Shown piece after piece: positions 54,569 to 62,655 of a stretch of DNA of 64,000 nt. The notes below the pieces were generated by a model, which was given only the letters and a program-made list of their open reading frames with translations, was not told where the DNA came from and did no database searches. Made by a program: the position numbers and the translations under genes. The stretch is taken from positions 1-64,000 of the forward strand of contig JABRWC010000118.1 in the NCBI GenBank assembly GCA_039961675.1, read 5' to 3'. This DNA is from JABRWC01 sp039961675 (lineage in GTDB: Bacteria > Planctomycetota > Phycisphaerae > UBA1845 > Fen-1342). Position 1 is the stretch's first letter, and every line of letters begins with the position of its first letter.

Positions 54569-56992
54569 TTACAGAGACGACAGGAACGCCAACAGGTCCG
54601 CGCGCTCCGCGTCGCTGAGCGCCTCGTACGCCGCGCGAACTCCTGCCGCCTCCCCGTCGTGCAACCGGACCGCCTGGTCGATCGTGTCGGCGCTGCCGTC
54701 ATGGAAGTACGGCTGCGTCTTGCCCAGACCCCACAGCGGCGAGGTGCGGAACTCGCGCTGCTCCGCGTCGCCGTCCACGATCCCCGGCGTTCCGGCCGGC
54801 AGGATCTCGTGCAACAGCAGGTCCGAGTAGAGCCGCGCCGGCTCGCCCAGCGACGTCGCCAGCGACGGAACGTGGCACTTCGCGCAGCCGACGGACGTGA
54901 ACAACGCCTCGCCGCGCCCGATCGCCTCCGCGCCGCCGCTGAAGTCGCGCGGCGGTGGGGCCAGCATGGACATGAAGAACGTCATGTCCTCGACCTCTTC
55001 CAGCGACAGCTCGGGGTCAGGCACGCCGTCATCATCGGTGGTGATGCCGAACGTGAGGCCGTCCTGCGGCGGCAGCGTGATGCCGATCTCCGCGGCCATG
55101 CCGTCTCGCACGAACTCGGCCAGGCTGGGGACCTGCGCTTTCCAGCCGAAGCGTCCGATGCGTCCGTCGCTGAGCACGTGCGCGCGGCCGCTGATGCCGT
55201 CGCCGTCGGCGTCCTCCGGGTCGGCGTTGGCCAGGATCGCCTCGTCGGTGATCGCCGACTGAAGCCCGGCGCCAAACGTGTGTGGCGTCTGGCGCATCTC
55301 GAAGATGTTGCAGTCCGGCGTCGGCTCGACGATCGCGTGACCCAGGCGCGTCTGCTTGTGCAGGATCGTGTTGGGCGTGGTCGGCGGCGGCGAAAACGAA
55401 TTGTCGCTGTTCACGATGCCGTGGCGCATCACGTTGACATCGCGCGGGCCGGCGCCGCCGATGACCGGATCGAAATGGCACGCGCGGCAACTGTCGCCGT
55501 TGAAACGGCCGTCGTCGTCCGGGCCGTGCAGCGCGCCCGCACCGACCGCGAACGAGAAGTCGCGGTCGAAGACCTCGCGTCCACGGACGAAGCGGTCCAA
55601 CTCGTCGGCCCTGAGCGCGCGCATCGGGCCGCCGTACTGGCCCACTTCCGGCACCGGCGCGTCCGGCACGAGCAGCCCGGAGGTCGCCTGGTCGCGGCCG
55701 CCGAGCGTCATGAGGAACTCGACCACGTCGGCCTGCTGGTCGGCCGCGAAGGCCGCGTACGCATCGCGGGACGCCTGGGCCTCGCCGCCGTGGGCCAGTA
55801 TGGCGTCGTTCAGCGTCGCGGCGCGGCCGTCGTGCAGGTATGGTGCTCCGGCGGCGACGCCCCAGAGCGGCGCGGTGCGGAACTCCGAGCCGGTGGCTTC
55901 CTTCATCACGATGCCGTCGGCCAGGTCCGGCCCCATGTCGTGCAGCAGCAGGTCCGTATACGCCGGGATCGGCCCGCGCGGACCGTTGAGCCGCGGCACG
56001 TGGCAGTTCGAGCAGCCGGCGTCGTGGAACAGCAGCCGGCCGCGGTTGCTCTGCTCGGTGGGCGTCTCGAACTGCGGCGCCGCCATGAGCATCTGGAACG
56101 AGACCAGGTCGAACAGCTCGTCCTGCGACAGCTCCGGGTCGGGCGCCGCGTCGTCGTCTGCGTTCGGCGCGTCGGGCGCGGCGGCCTGCTCGTGCGGCCC
56201 CTGCTTGTCGTCGGGACGGACGGGACCGGGACCCCGCAGCTTGCCGGACGCAGCGGCGGCGTTGGCCGAACTATCGACCGGCAGCACGGCGCGCTGCTCG
56301 TCTGTCAGCGGCACCGTCGTGACGCCGAGGTGGTTGAAGAGCGGCCCGCGGATGAATCCTTCCAGCGAGACCGTTTGGCACTTCATGCCGAACCGGCCCA
56401 CAAAGCCGCGGTCATAGTTCGGCCGGCCGCTGATGCCGTCGCCGTTCGCATCGTCTGGGTCGGCGCGGGAGAGAATCTCCTCCTCCGACAACTCGGCGAT
56501 CAGCCCCATGCCGAAGAACGGAATCGGGTTGCGCTGGGCGAAGATGGTCGTCGTGTCGGGCACCGGCGGCCGGGCCGGGATCGTGTCGCGGTAGCTGAAC
56601 ACGCGCAGCACGCCGCCGGCGTTGCCGTCGGAGTCGCTGAAGACGAACGCGCCGTCGGCGGTCGACTTCCCGGCCAGGAAGAAGTTCCGATACAGCCCGG
56701 CGCCGCCACCGCCGACCGGCTTCTCGTGGCAGCCGGCACACGAGTTCAGGTTGAACGACGGCCCGAGCCCGTCGGCCAGGTCGAAGCGCTTGGTGAACAC
56801 CTTCCGGCCGCGCTCGAACGTGGCGAGCTGCTCGGCCGTCGCACTGGGTATCGGCTCGCCCAGCTTGGCCGCGATCCCGTCTGCGATCGGCCCGTCATCC
56901 ATCGCCGTGCCGCCCAGTGGGCAGCCGGTGAGCGCCAGCGGCGACAGCAGCGCCGCCGCGCCCGCGGCGATCCACTTCCCTCTGCAAGACAT
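54569..56992 (-). CDS. Tandemly duplicated di-heme oxidoreductase lipoprotein (four heme c sites)
   Basis: An 807-aa lipoprotein; GAGGAAA before the ATG at 56992 and the lipobox LALTGC fix the start. The sequence is two consecutive copies of a di-heme cytochrome c oxidoreductase (DUF1111/COG3488-like, related to MauG/CCP). Heme sites are CAGCH (residues 85-89), CSNCH (about 327), CRACH (about 501) and CAKCH (about 702). Each half repeats the landmarks FGMGLIAELSEEEIL / FGAGLQSAITDEAIL, GDGISGR, GRFGMK / GRFGWK, YTDLLLHDMGPDLADG / YSDLLLHEILPAGTPG, and FRTAPLWG / FRTSPLWG with PYLHDG / PYFHDG. An extracytoplasmic redox role is likely; the substrate is unknown. The duplication within one chain is unusual. 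Confidence 0.9.
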   Translation of the reverse strand: MSCRGKWIAAGAAALLSPLALTGCPLGGTAMDDGPIADGIAAKLGEPIPSATAEQLATFERGRKVFTKRFDLADGLGPSFNLNSCAGCHEKPVGGGGAGLYRNFFLAGKSTADGAFVFSDSDGNAGGVLRVFSYRDTIPARPPVPDTTTIFAQRNPIPFFGMGLIAELSEEEILSRADPDDANGDGISGRPNYDRGFVGRFGMKCQTVSLEGFIRGPLFNHLGVTTVPLTDEQRAVLPVDSSANAAAASGKLRGPGPVRPDDKQGPHEQAAAPDAPNADDDAAPDPELSQDELFDLVSFQMLMAAPQFETPTEQSNRGRLLFHDAGCSNCHVPRLNGPRGPIPAYTDLLLHDMGPDLADGIVMKEATGSEFRTAPLWGVAAGAPYLHDGRAATLNDAILAHGGEAQASRDAYAAFAADQQADVVEFLMTLGGRDQATSGLLVPDAPVPEVGQYGGPMRALRADELDRFVRGREVFDRDFSFAVGAGALHGPDDDGRFNGDSCRACHFDPVIGGAGPRDVNVMRHGIVNSDNSFSPPPTTPNTILHKQTRLGHAIVEPTPDCNIFEMRQTPHTFGAGLQSAITDEAILANADPEDADGDGISGRAHVLSDGRIGRFGWKAQVPSLAEFVRDGMAAEIGITLPPQDGLTFGITTDDDGVPDPELSLEEVEDMTFFMSMLAPPPRDFSGGAEAIGRGEALFTSVGCAKCHVPSLATSLGEPARLYSDLLLHEILPAGTPGIVDGDAEQREFRTSPLWGLGKTQPYFHDGSADTIDQAVRLHDGEAAGVRAAYEALSDAERADLLAFLSSL

Positions 56993-57019
56993 GACATTTC
57001 CTCGACCGGGGAACTCGAG

Positions 57020-57069
57020 ACTCCCGGAAGATGTGCGTTGCCGGCCCCCCGTTGGCCGGCGCCGGGAGT
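57020..57069 (-). terminator. Nested hairpin after the TSP3 lipoprotein gene
   Basis: Inner stem GCCGGCC (57040-57046) / GGCCGGC (57054-57060) and outer stem ACTCCCGG (57020-57027) / CCGGGAGT (57062-57069). It lies downstream of the stop at 57130 and just upstream of the oxidoreductase start, so it could end the first transcript or shape the leader of the second. Confidence 0.45.
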
Positions 57070-57129
57070 ACGAAAACCGTGTGCGTCCACGGCGACCGTG
57101 CACGCCGCGAGCTGAGTTTCAATCCGCCC

Positions 57130-59706
57130 CTACTGGCACCAGACGCCTTGCGCGCTGAGCGTCACGTACAGCGTGATCGACGTGGTGATCGACGCGTTGC
57201 CGCGATCCGTAAACGTCATCTGAATCCGGGCGCGCTTGCCGTCGAAAACCGCCGGCGCGAACGGGATCGTCCGCACGAAGCTGAACGTGCTGATCCCGGT
57301 CTGCGCATCGTACGAAGACAGCGGAAAGTTGCTGAACAATTGCTGCGTGCAGAGCGTCTGGTCCACGCTGCCGTCGGCGGCGAGCGTCACCAGGCTGTGC
57401 GTGATGTCCACCCTCGCGCCGTCCGCGAAGCCCGTCAGCAGCACCTTCAGATGCTCGTCGGCCAGCCCCTGGAACCCGCAGATGATCACGTGGTACGTGC
57501 ACTCCGCAAAGTCGCGGTATGGGCCCTGGAACGGGTCGTTCGGGTCGGCCGGGTCCTGGAGCGCCATGTCCACGGTGACGGCGGCGCAGTTCCCGTTGCC
57601 GTCGCAGTCCTGCCCCAGCGGGCAGTCCGTCTCGAAGCAGTCGCAGCCGTCCGCCACTCCGTTGTAGTTGCAGTCGGCGTCGTCATCGAATCCGGGGCAG
57701 AGATCCGCCGAGTCACATGAGCCGTCGCCGTCCGAGTCGTTGTTGGCGTCGTTCGGGCACACGTCGCACCCGTTCGGCGTGCCGTCGTGATCGGTGTCCT
57801 GCGAGTCGTCGTTGCCGGGGCAGACGTCGCAGCCGTTCGGCGCGCCGTCGCCATCGGTGTCCTGGCTGTCCGGCAAACCTGGACAGCGGTCGCAGCCGTC
57901 CGGCACGCCGTCGCTGTCGGTGTCCGCGTTGTCATTGAAGCCGGGACAGCGATCGCAGCCGTCCGGCGCGCCGTCGCCGTCCGTGTCGGTGCTGTCGTCG
58001 AACCCTGGGCAGATGTCGCACGCGTCGGGCGCGCCGTCGCGGTCGGTGTCGGTTTCGCCGCCGACGCACGTATCGCACCCGTTGGGAACGCCGTCCTGGT
58101 CCGCATCCTGCGTGTCGTTGAAGCCGGGGCATTGGTCGCAGCCGTCGGCCACGCCGTCGCCGTCGCTGTCGACGCCGTCGTCGCCGCTGGGGCAGAGGTC
58201 GCAGCTGTCTGGCACGCCGTCGTGGTCCGAATCCTGCGAGTCGTCCGAGCCGGGGCACAGATCACAGGCGTCCGGCACGCCGTCGCCATCGGCGTCGAGC
58301 GCGTCGTTCGCGCCGGGGCAGGCGTCGCACGCGTCCGCGACGCCGTCACCGTCGGCGTCCTGGCCGTCGTCGCCGGCGCTGCACCTGTCGCAGCCGTCCG
58401 GGACGCCGTCGGCGTCACCGTCGCCGCCGTCGCTTGCTCCGGCGCAACGGTCGCAGGGATCGATCACGCCGTCGCCGTCGGAGTCGGACTGGCATTCATC
58501 GGGCACGCCGTTCGTATCGCAGTCCGCGCTGCTTCCGCCAGCCAGATCGTCGGCATCCTCCTGCCCGTTGCCGTTGCAGTCGGCCGTCAGGCCCACAGTC
58601 TGGAGGGCCGAGTTGTCCACCGCATTCGTCCCGGGCAGCGGCGCGACCGGCGTGACGCCCGACGGACCGAGCGTTCGCATCAGCACCAGGCCCTTGAACG
58701 GCGGCGAGAAGCGCCCGCCGACGGCGTACACGCGGTCCGCACCGTCGCCCCAGACGGCGTGAATGTCGAAGCCGGCAGAGGCGGTTTCCTGGTTGATCTC
58801 GCCGGTGCCGGGGTTGAACGCGCCGAGGTAGCCGTTCTGTCCGCCGACGATGCTGAGGTCGCCTGCGACCATGAACGTGCCGTTGAGGCCCGGAACGCCG
58901 CTCGGGCGCAGCGTGTTCCAGGCCGCGCCGTCGTATCGGGCGATGCGCGCGCTCGATCGGCCGCCGACAGCGACGATGTTGCCCTCCGAGACGCCCCAGA
59001 GCGACACGAAGTCCTCGTCGGCGTTTGCGCCGGCGGGCACCTGCGCCCACGACGCGCCGTTGTGTTCGATGATCAGGCCGCGCTCACCGACGGCGAACGT
59101 CTTCGCGCCGATGCCCCAGACCTTGAACAGCGCGCTCGCGTTGCGGTCGTTGTCCGGCATCGCGGCCGGGACGAAGTTCACGCCGTCGAAATGCATGAGC
59201 ACAGGCGGGCCGATGGACACGCTCCCGCCGACGATCCACATGTCGTTCGGCGCACGGCCCCAGATTCCCCACAGGTCGTCCTTCGTGCCGGGATTGAGCG
59301 CTTTCCAGGTGGTGCCGTCCCAGTGTGCCGCGGCGCCGTCCACGCCCACCGCGTACACGTCGTTCGGACCGAACCCGAAGACCCACACCAGCAGGCCGAC
59401 GCTCGGGGCATTCATTTTCGTCCAGGCCGAGCCGTCATAGTGATAAATCTCGGCCTGGGTTTGCGTCCCGCCGACGATGAAGACGTCGTTCGGGCCGCTG
59501 CCCCAGCACGACGATAGCGCTCCGACGTTCGCGTCGTCGAACGGCTTGGACCACGTCACGGCCTTGCCGCCGTCGTCCGGCGTATTGGGTTCGCCGTCGC
59601 TCCCCGGCGGGGGGCAGCCGATCGCGAACAACGCGATCACAATCGCCGGCGGCGCGAGTAACGTGAGGGGAGTTCGGAATTCCGGTTCCCGCATGGTTGC
59701 ACGCAT
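57130..59706 (-). CDS. Lipoprotein with propeller domain and long thrombospondin type 3 calcium-binding repeats
   Basis: An 858-aa protein. The ATG at 59706 is preceded by GAGGA, and the signal ends in the lipobox LFAIGC. Residues about 40-375 hold repeated units of the form WGSGPNDVFIVGG / FGFGPNDVYAVG / WGRAPNDMWIVGG, each with YDGSAW- or WDGTTW-type strands, forming a propeller. Residues about 390-720 are about thirteen thrombospondin-type-3 units (DADGDGVPDACDLCPG and variants), a rigid calcium-binding stalk with paired cysteines. The last about 130 residues are a beta-rich domain. It is a surface protein, probably adhesive or structural. The DNA of the repeat part is itself strongly repetitive. 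Confidence 0.87.
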   Translation of the reverse strand: MRATMREPEFRTPLTLLAPPAIVIALFAIGCPPPGSDGEPNTPDDGGKAVTWSKPFDDANVGALSSCWGSGPNDVFIVGGTQTQAEIYHYDGSAWTKMNAPSVGLLVWVFGFGPNDVYAVGVDGAAAHWDGTTWKALNPGTKDDLWGIWGRAPNDMWIVGGSVSIGPPVLMHFDGVNFVPAAMPDNDRNASALFKVWGIGAKTFAVGERGLIIEHNGASWAQVPAGANADEDFVSLWGVSEGNIVAVGGRSSARIARYDGAAWNTLRPSGVPGLNGTFMVAGDLSIVGGQNGYLGAFNPGTGEINQETASAGFDIHAVWGDGADRVYAVGGRFSPPFKGLVLMRTLGPSGVTPVAPLPGTNAVDNSALQTVGLTADCNGNGQEDADDLAGGSSADCDTNGVPDECQSDSDGDGVIDPCDRCAGASDGGDGDADGVPDGCDRCSAGDDGQDADGDGVADACDACPGANDALDADGDGVPDACDLCPGSDDSQDSDHDGVPDSCDLCPSGDDGVDSDGDGVADGCDQCPGFNDTQDADQDGVPNGCDTCVGGETDTDRDGAPDACDICPGFDDSTDTDGDGAPDGCDRCPGFNDNADTDSDGVPDGCDRCPGLPDSQDTDGDGAPNGCDVCPGNDDSQDTDHDGTPNGCDVCPNDANNDSDGDGSCDSADLCPGFDDDADCNYNGVADGCDCFETDCPLGQDCDGNGNCAAVTVDMALQDPADPNDPFQGPYRDFAECTYHVIICGFQGLADEHLKVLLTGFADGARVDITHSLVTLAADGSVDQTLCTQQLFSNFPLSSYDAQTGISTFSFVRTIPFAPAVFDGKRARIQMTFTDRGNASITTSITLYVTLSAQGVWCQ
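57690..58530 (-). repeat. Tandem DNA repeats coding for the TSP3 stalk
   Basis: Units of about 72 bases, sometimes shortened to 60, repeat with high identity. Each contains the GACGGCGTGCC / GGATGCGACC-type calcium-loop and cysteine codons. Such arrays expand and contract readily, so the copy number may vary between strains or be mis-assembled. Confidence 0.75.
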
Positions 59707-60169
59707 GTGCTGGTCCTCGGCGTTTACCCGGCGCCGCCGCGCAGTGCGGTGAGCACGGGCCGTTGAATCCCGATCGCTGAAAGGCCCCCGAACACGCCGC
59801 GCCGGGCGCGCTCGTGGATCCGCTGCACGGTTCACAGCGGCGCGGATCGCACGCGTAGCGCAGCAAAGCACCCCAGTATGGCCGATGCGACGCGCGCCGA
59901 AACGCCGCTCATCCCCTGTGCTGTCATGACGCGGGCATTCCGCGGACAGCCAGTGGCGCGCGGTCATCGCAGTTCGCGCAATGTTCCTGGTCGCCAACGG
60001 CCTCGATTTGTCGTCCGTCCTCCCAAACGAACGCACGCCCCGGAGCGGACGCCGGGTTCGGATGTGCTTCCCCGCGAACGCTCCGGATTGTTCGAATTCT
60101 AGCTTGACCAGCCGTCGCGGCAACAAAAAATCGCGCTGGGGCGCGGCGGTCGGCTGATAATGTCGCTGG
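59707..60169. other. Intergenic region of about 460 bases
   Basis: Lies upstream of the TSP3 lipoprotein gene and downstream of the helicase gene, both on the minus strand. It shows no credible gene. A possible minus-strand promoter is at 60096-60123, which would give a leader of about 380 bases. Sequence between 59880 and 60060 is ordinary and has no clear structure. Confidence 0.4.
60096..60123 (-). promoter_or_regulatory. Possible promoter of the TSP3 lipoprotein gene
   Basis: TTGCCG (60123-60118) and TAGAAT (60101-60096) on the minus strand with a 16-base spacer, preceded by a T-run. The distance to the ATG at 59706 is long, so the assignment is tentative. Confidence 0.35.
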
Positions 60170-62512
60170 CTACGCGGTCACCGCCTGCCGCATCGCCGTC
60201 GCCTCAGCGAGGAAGCGATCCGTGTAACTCGGATCGACGCGGCGGCAGGCACGCGTCGCCCGCTCGCTGACTGCCTGGTAGTCCGGGTCCTCGGTCCAGG
60301 CGAAGAACTCGCTCGCCAAGATGACCAACCGCAGCAGGTGTCGCAGGATCAGCCCTTCCTGCTTGATGAGCTCGCGGGCGCGGACGAACTTGAAGAACTC
60401 GCCGTTGAAGCGTTCCAGGTCACCGCCGATCCATTTTGGCTGGATCGGCACCGGTTCCGGACTGGCGAGCTTTGCGTCGAAGACGATCTTGAGCATCTCC
60501 GGGAACGTGGGCGGGCGGCGGTCGAGCTCTTCCTCGGTGGCCCAGGGATCGTACTCGGGTTCGTCCTCGTCGCCCGTCGCGGCCTGCGGTTTGGCGACGA
60601 TCACGCCCATCTGGATCATCAGCGGGTCCAGCACCTGCGTCTGGAGCGGGCCGGGCGCGAGGTCGGATGGAATTCGCACGCGGCGCAGCAGTGCCGGGGC
60701 CAGCTCCAGCACGGACTCCAGCGCGAGCATTTTCTCGGTGTAGTTCGCGTGGTTGAGCTGCTCGGCCAGGAACGCGCCGTACAGCGGATCGACGCTGCGG
60801 AATGTCAGCAGGCGATAGATGCTGGGATTCAGCGTGACGTGCTGGCCGTCAACGGCGCGCGACAGGTGGCCGAGCGCTTCGAGGTTGGCGAGCATGAAGT
60901 CGAGCTGCTGCTGAAACTTGTCGATCCGCGCCGGTTCCGCGAAGCGCTTGCTCAGGAACGAGCGCGCGTCCGCGACCGTCCCGCTGCGCGTCAGCAGGAA
61001 GATCAGCACCGAGTACGGGATCATCGAGCGGCTCACGAGTTTGGCCGGACCGGCCTTGATGAGCGATTCGAACTGCCCCTTGGTCCAATACTGCTCGTTG
61101 CTGCGGCGCGTGGGGCGCTTGCGCTCCAGCTCCTTGCGCAGCCGCAGGATCACCGGGTCCTTCGAGTGCGGGTCGAGCTGCTCATACTTCTTCTTCCATT
61201 TGTTGATCTTCACGTCGTCGTCGTGGGCGACCGCGTAGACGTAGCCTTGCGAATCGAACTGCGGCCGGCCGGCGCGGCCGAACATCTGGTGCGCGCTGCT
61301 GGGGGGGATCAGCTTGCGCTCCCGCGGCGGACCTTTGAGCAGCGTGCCGACGACCACCGAACGCGCCGGCAGGTTGATGCCCGCCGCCAACGTTTCGGTG
61401 CAAACCACGAACGGCACCAGCTTGCGGTTGAACAGCTCCTCGACGATCTCCTTGTGACGCGGCAGCACGCCGGCATGGTGCACACCCACGCCGCGGATGA
61501 GCATTTGCTGGAGCTTCGGCCCGACGCCGTCGGAGATGCCCTCACGGTGCTCCTTGAGAAACGCCTCGATCTCCTTACGCTCCCGTTCACCGATGAGGGG
61601 CAGTCCCTTGAGCTTCTCGGCCACCTCCCAGCACTCGTCGCGGTTGAAACAGAAGACCAGCGCCGGTGTGCGGTTCTGTTCGTCGCTGGCCGCGACCATC
61701 TGCGGCAGGTGTTCGCTGAGCAGCTTGTCCTCGACCCAGATGAACTCCAGCGGCACGCGCCGCTCGGCCGAGACGACGACCTCGAGCTTGCGCCCGTGCT
61801 GCTTCCTGAGCCAGTCGGCGAAGTCGTAGGGGTTTCCAACCGTGGCGCTCAGCAGCAGCACGCGCACGTGCTTCGGCAGCAGCACCAGCGACAGCTCCCA
61901 GACCACGCCGCGCTCCAGGTCGTTGAAGCTGTGGAACTCGTCCATTACCACCGCGCCAACCTGGCGGAAGTCGGTCAGGCCTGGCTCGGGCAACCGGACC
62001 GCGCCGCCCCGTAGCGTCGGACCTTCGTGTCCGACGTCCTGTTCCCCCCGCAGCGCCGGACCTCCGTGCCCGACGGCCTGACCGATCGGAGACCCGTCCC
62101 CCAGCGGCGGCGCCGCCATGCTCCCGCTCGCGAGCAGGTGATTCAGCAGGATCTCTGCGACGACCACGCGGACCAGCGCCTCGGGGTTCTCGCGCCGGTT
62201 GCCGGTGATGAACCCCACGTCCTCCCGCGAAAACCCCCACTGCTCGGCCTTGGCCTGAAGCTCGCGATACTTCTGCTCGGTGAGCGCGATCAGCGGCGTG
62301 GTGTAGTAGATCGGCTTTCGCGTGTGCAGGGCCTCGAACACCGCGGCCTCGGCGATGAGCGTCTTGCCCATGCCGGTGGGCGCGCAGACCATCACGCCGC
62401 CCTCGCACGAGAACCAGGCCAGCAAGGACTCTTCCTGGTAGGCGTAGAGCTGGTACGTGTTCGCGGCGAGGAACTTGTCGCAGATCGCGGCGCGGTCCAT
62501 GCGCCGGAGCAT
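60170..62512 (-). CDS. Ski2-like DEAD/DEAH-box RNA/DNA helicase
   Basis: About 780 aa, a superfamily 2 helicase. Walker A is CAPTGMGKT (residues about 43-51), motif Ia is YTTPLIAL, motif II is DEFH (191-194) and motif III is LLSATVGN. In the second RecA domain there are VFCFNRDECW, VHHAGVLPRHKEIVEELF, TETLAAGINLPARSVV and the motif VI QMFGRAGRPQFD, the Ski2/Mtr4/DOB1-type pattern. The C-terminal about 330 residues resemble the helical part of that family. Between motif Ia and II there is an extra segment (residues about 137-172, GHGGPALRG and GHEGPTLRG) that is encoded by the dispersed genomic repeat. Two starts, ATG 62512 and ATG 62500, are equally plausible. It is divergent from the metal permease. 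Confidence 0.88.
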   Translation of the reverse strand: MLRRMDRAAICDKFLAANTYQLYAYQEESLLAWFSCEGGVMVCAPTGMGKTLIAEAAVFEALHTRKPIYYTTPLIALTEQKYRELQAKAEQWGFSREDVGFITGNRRENPEALVRVVVAEILLNHLLASGSMAAPPLGDGSPIGQAVGHGGPALRGEQDVGHEGPTLRGGAVRLPEPGLTDFRQVGAVVMDEFHSFNDLERGVVWELSLVLLPKHVRVLLLSATVGNPYDFADWLRKQHGRKLEVVVSAERRVPLEFIWVEDKLLSEHLPQMVAASDEQNRTPALVFCFNRDECWEVAEKLKGLPLIGERERKEIEAFLKEHREGISDGVGPKLQQMLIRGVGVHHAGVLPRHKEIVEELFNRKLVPFVVCTETLAAGINLPARSVVVGTLLKGPPRERKLIPPSSAHQMFGRAGRPQFDSQGYVYAVAHDDDVKINKWKKKYEQLDPHSKDPVILRLRKELERKRPTRRSNEQYWTKGQFESLIKAGPAKLVSRSMIPYSVLIFLLTRSGTVADARSFLSKRFAEPARIDKFQQQLDFMLANLEALGHLSRAVDGQHVTLNPSIYRLLTFRSVDPLYGAFLAEQLNHANYTEKMLALESVLELAPALLRRVRIPSDLAPGPLQTQVLDPLMIQMGVIVAKPQAATGDEDEPEYDPWATEEELDRRPPTFPEMLKIVFDAKLASPEPVPIQPKWIGGDLERFNGEFFKFVRARELIKQEGLILRHLLRLVILASEFFAWTEDPDYQAVSERATRACRRVDPSYTDRFLAEATAMRQAVTA
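62010..62105. repeat. Dispersed repeat inserted in frame in the helicase gene, copy 3
   Basis: GTCGGACCTTCGTGTCCGAC (62016-62035) and a second GCCGGACCTCCGTGCCCGAC (62055-62074) are followed by GGAGACCCGTCCCCC (62088-62102). These are the same blocks, in the same order, as in the intergenic copies at 21099 and 23683. The insertion keeps the helicase frame open and adds about 36 residues. Confidence 0.75.
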
Positions 62513-62565
62513 AGCGAAACCACTCCGCGCGGGCGAATCGCACCGCGCGATCCGCGCCGCCGGGC

Positions 62566-62595
62566 TTTGCAGCCGCGCAGGATCGGCACGATAAT
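62566..62595 (+). promoter_or_regulatory. Possible promoter of the metal permease gene
   Basis: TTTGCA (62566-62571) and GATAAT (62590-62595) with an 18-base spacer in the 143-base divergent gap. The start would lie about 55 bases before the ATG at 62656. Confidence 0.4.
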
Positions 62596-62655
62596 GCGCC
62601 ACATGTGTTGCGCGTTCCGCCGCCACGTTCCCGCACGCCTGAGTGACCCGCGCTG

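Noticed and set aside
57690..58530. Regularly spaced DNA repeats that could suggest a CRISPR array
   Set aside because: The units are contiguous, without unique spacers, keep one reading frame and encode thrombospondin type 3 calcium loops.
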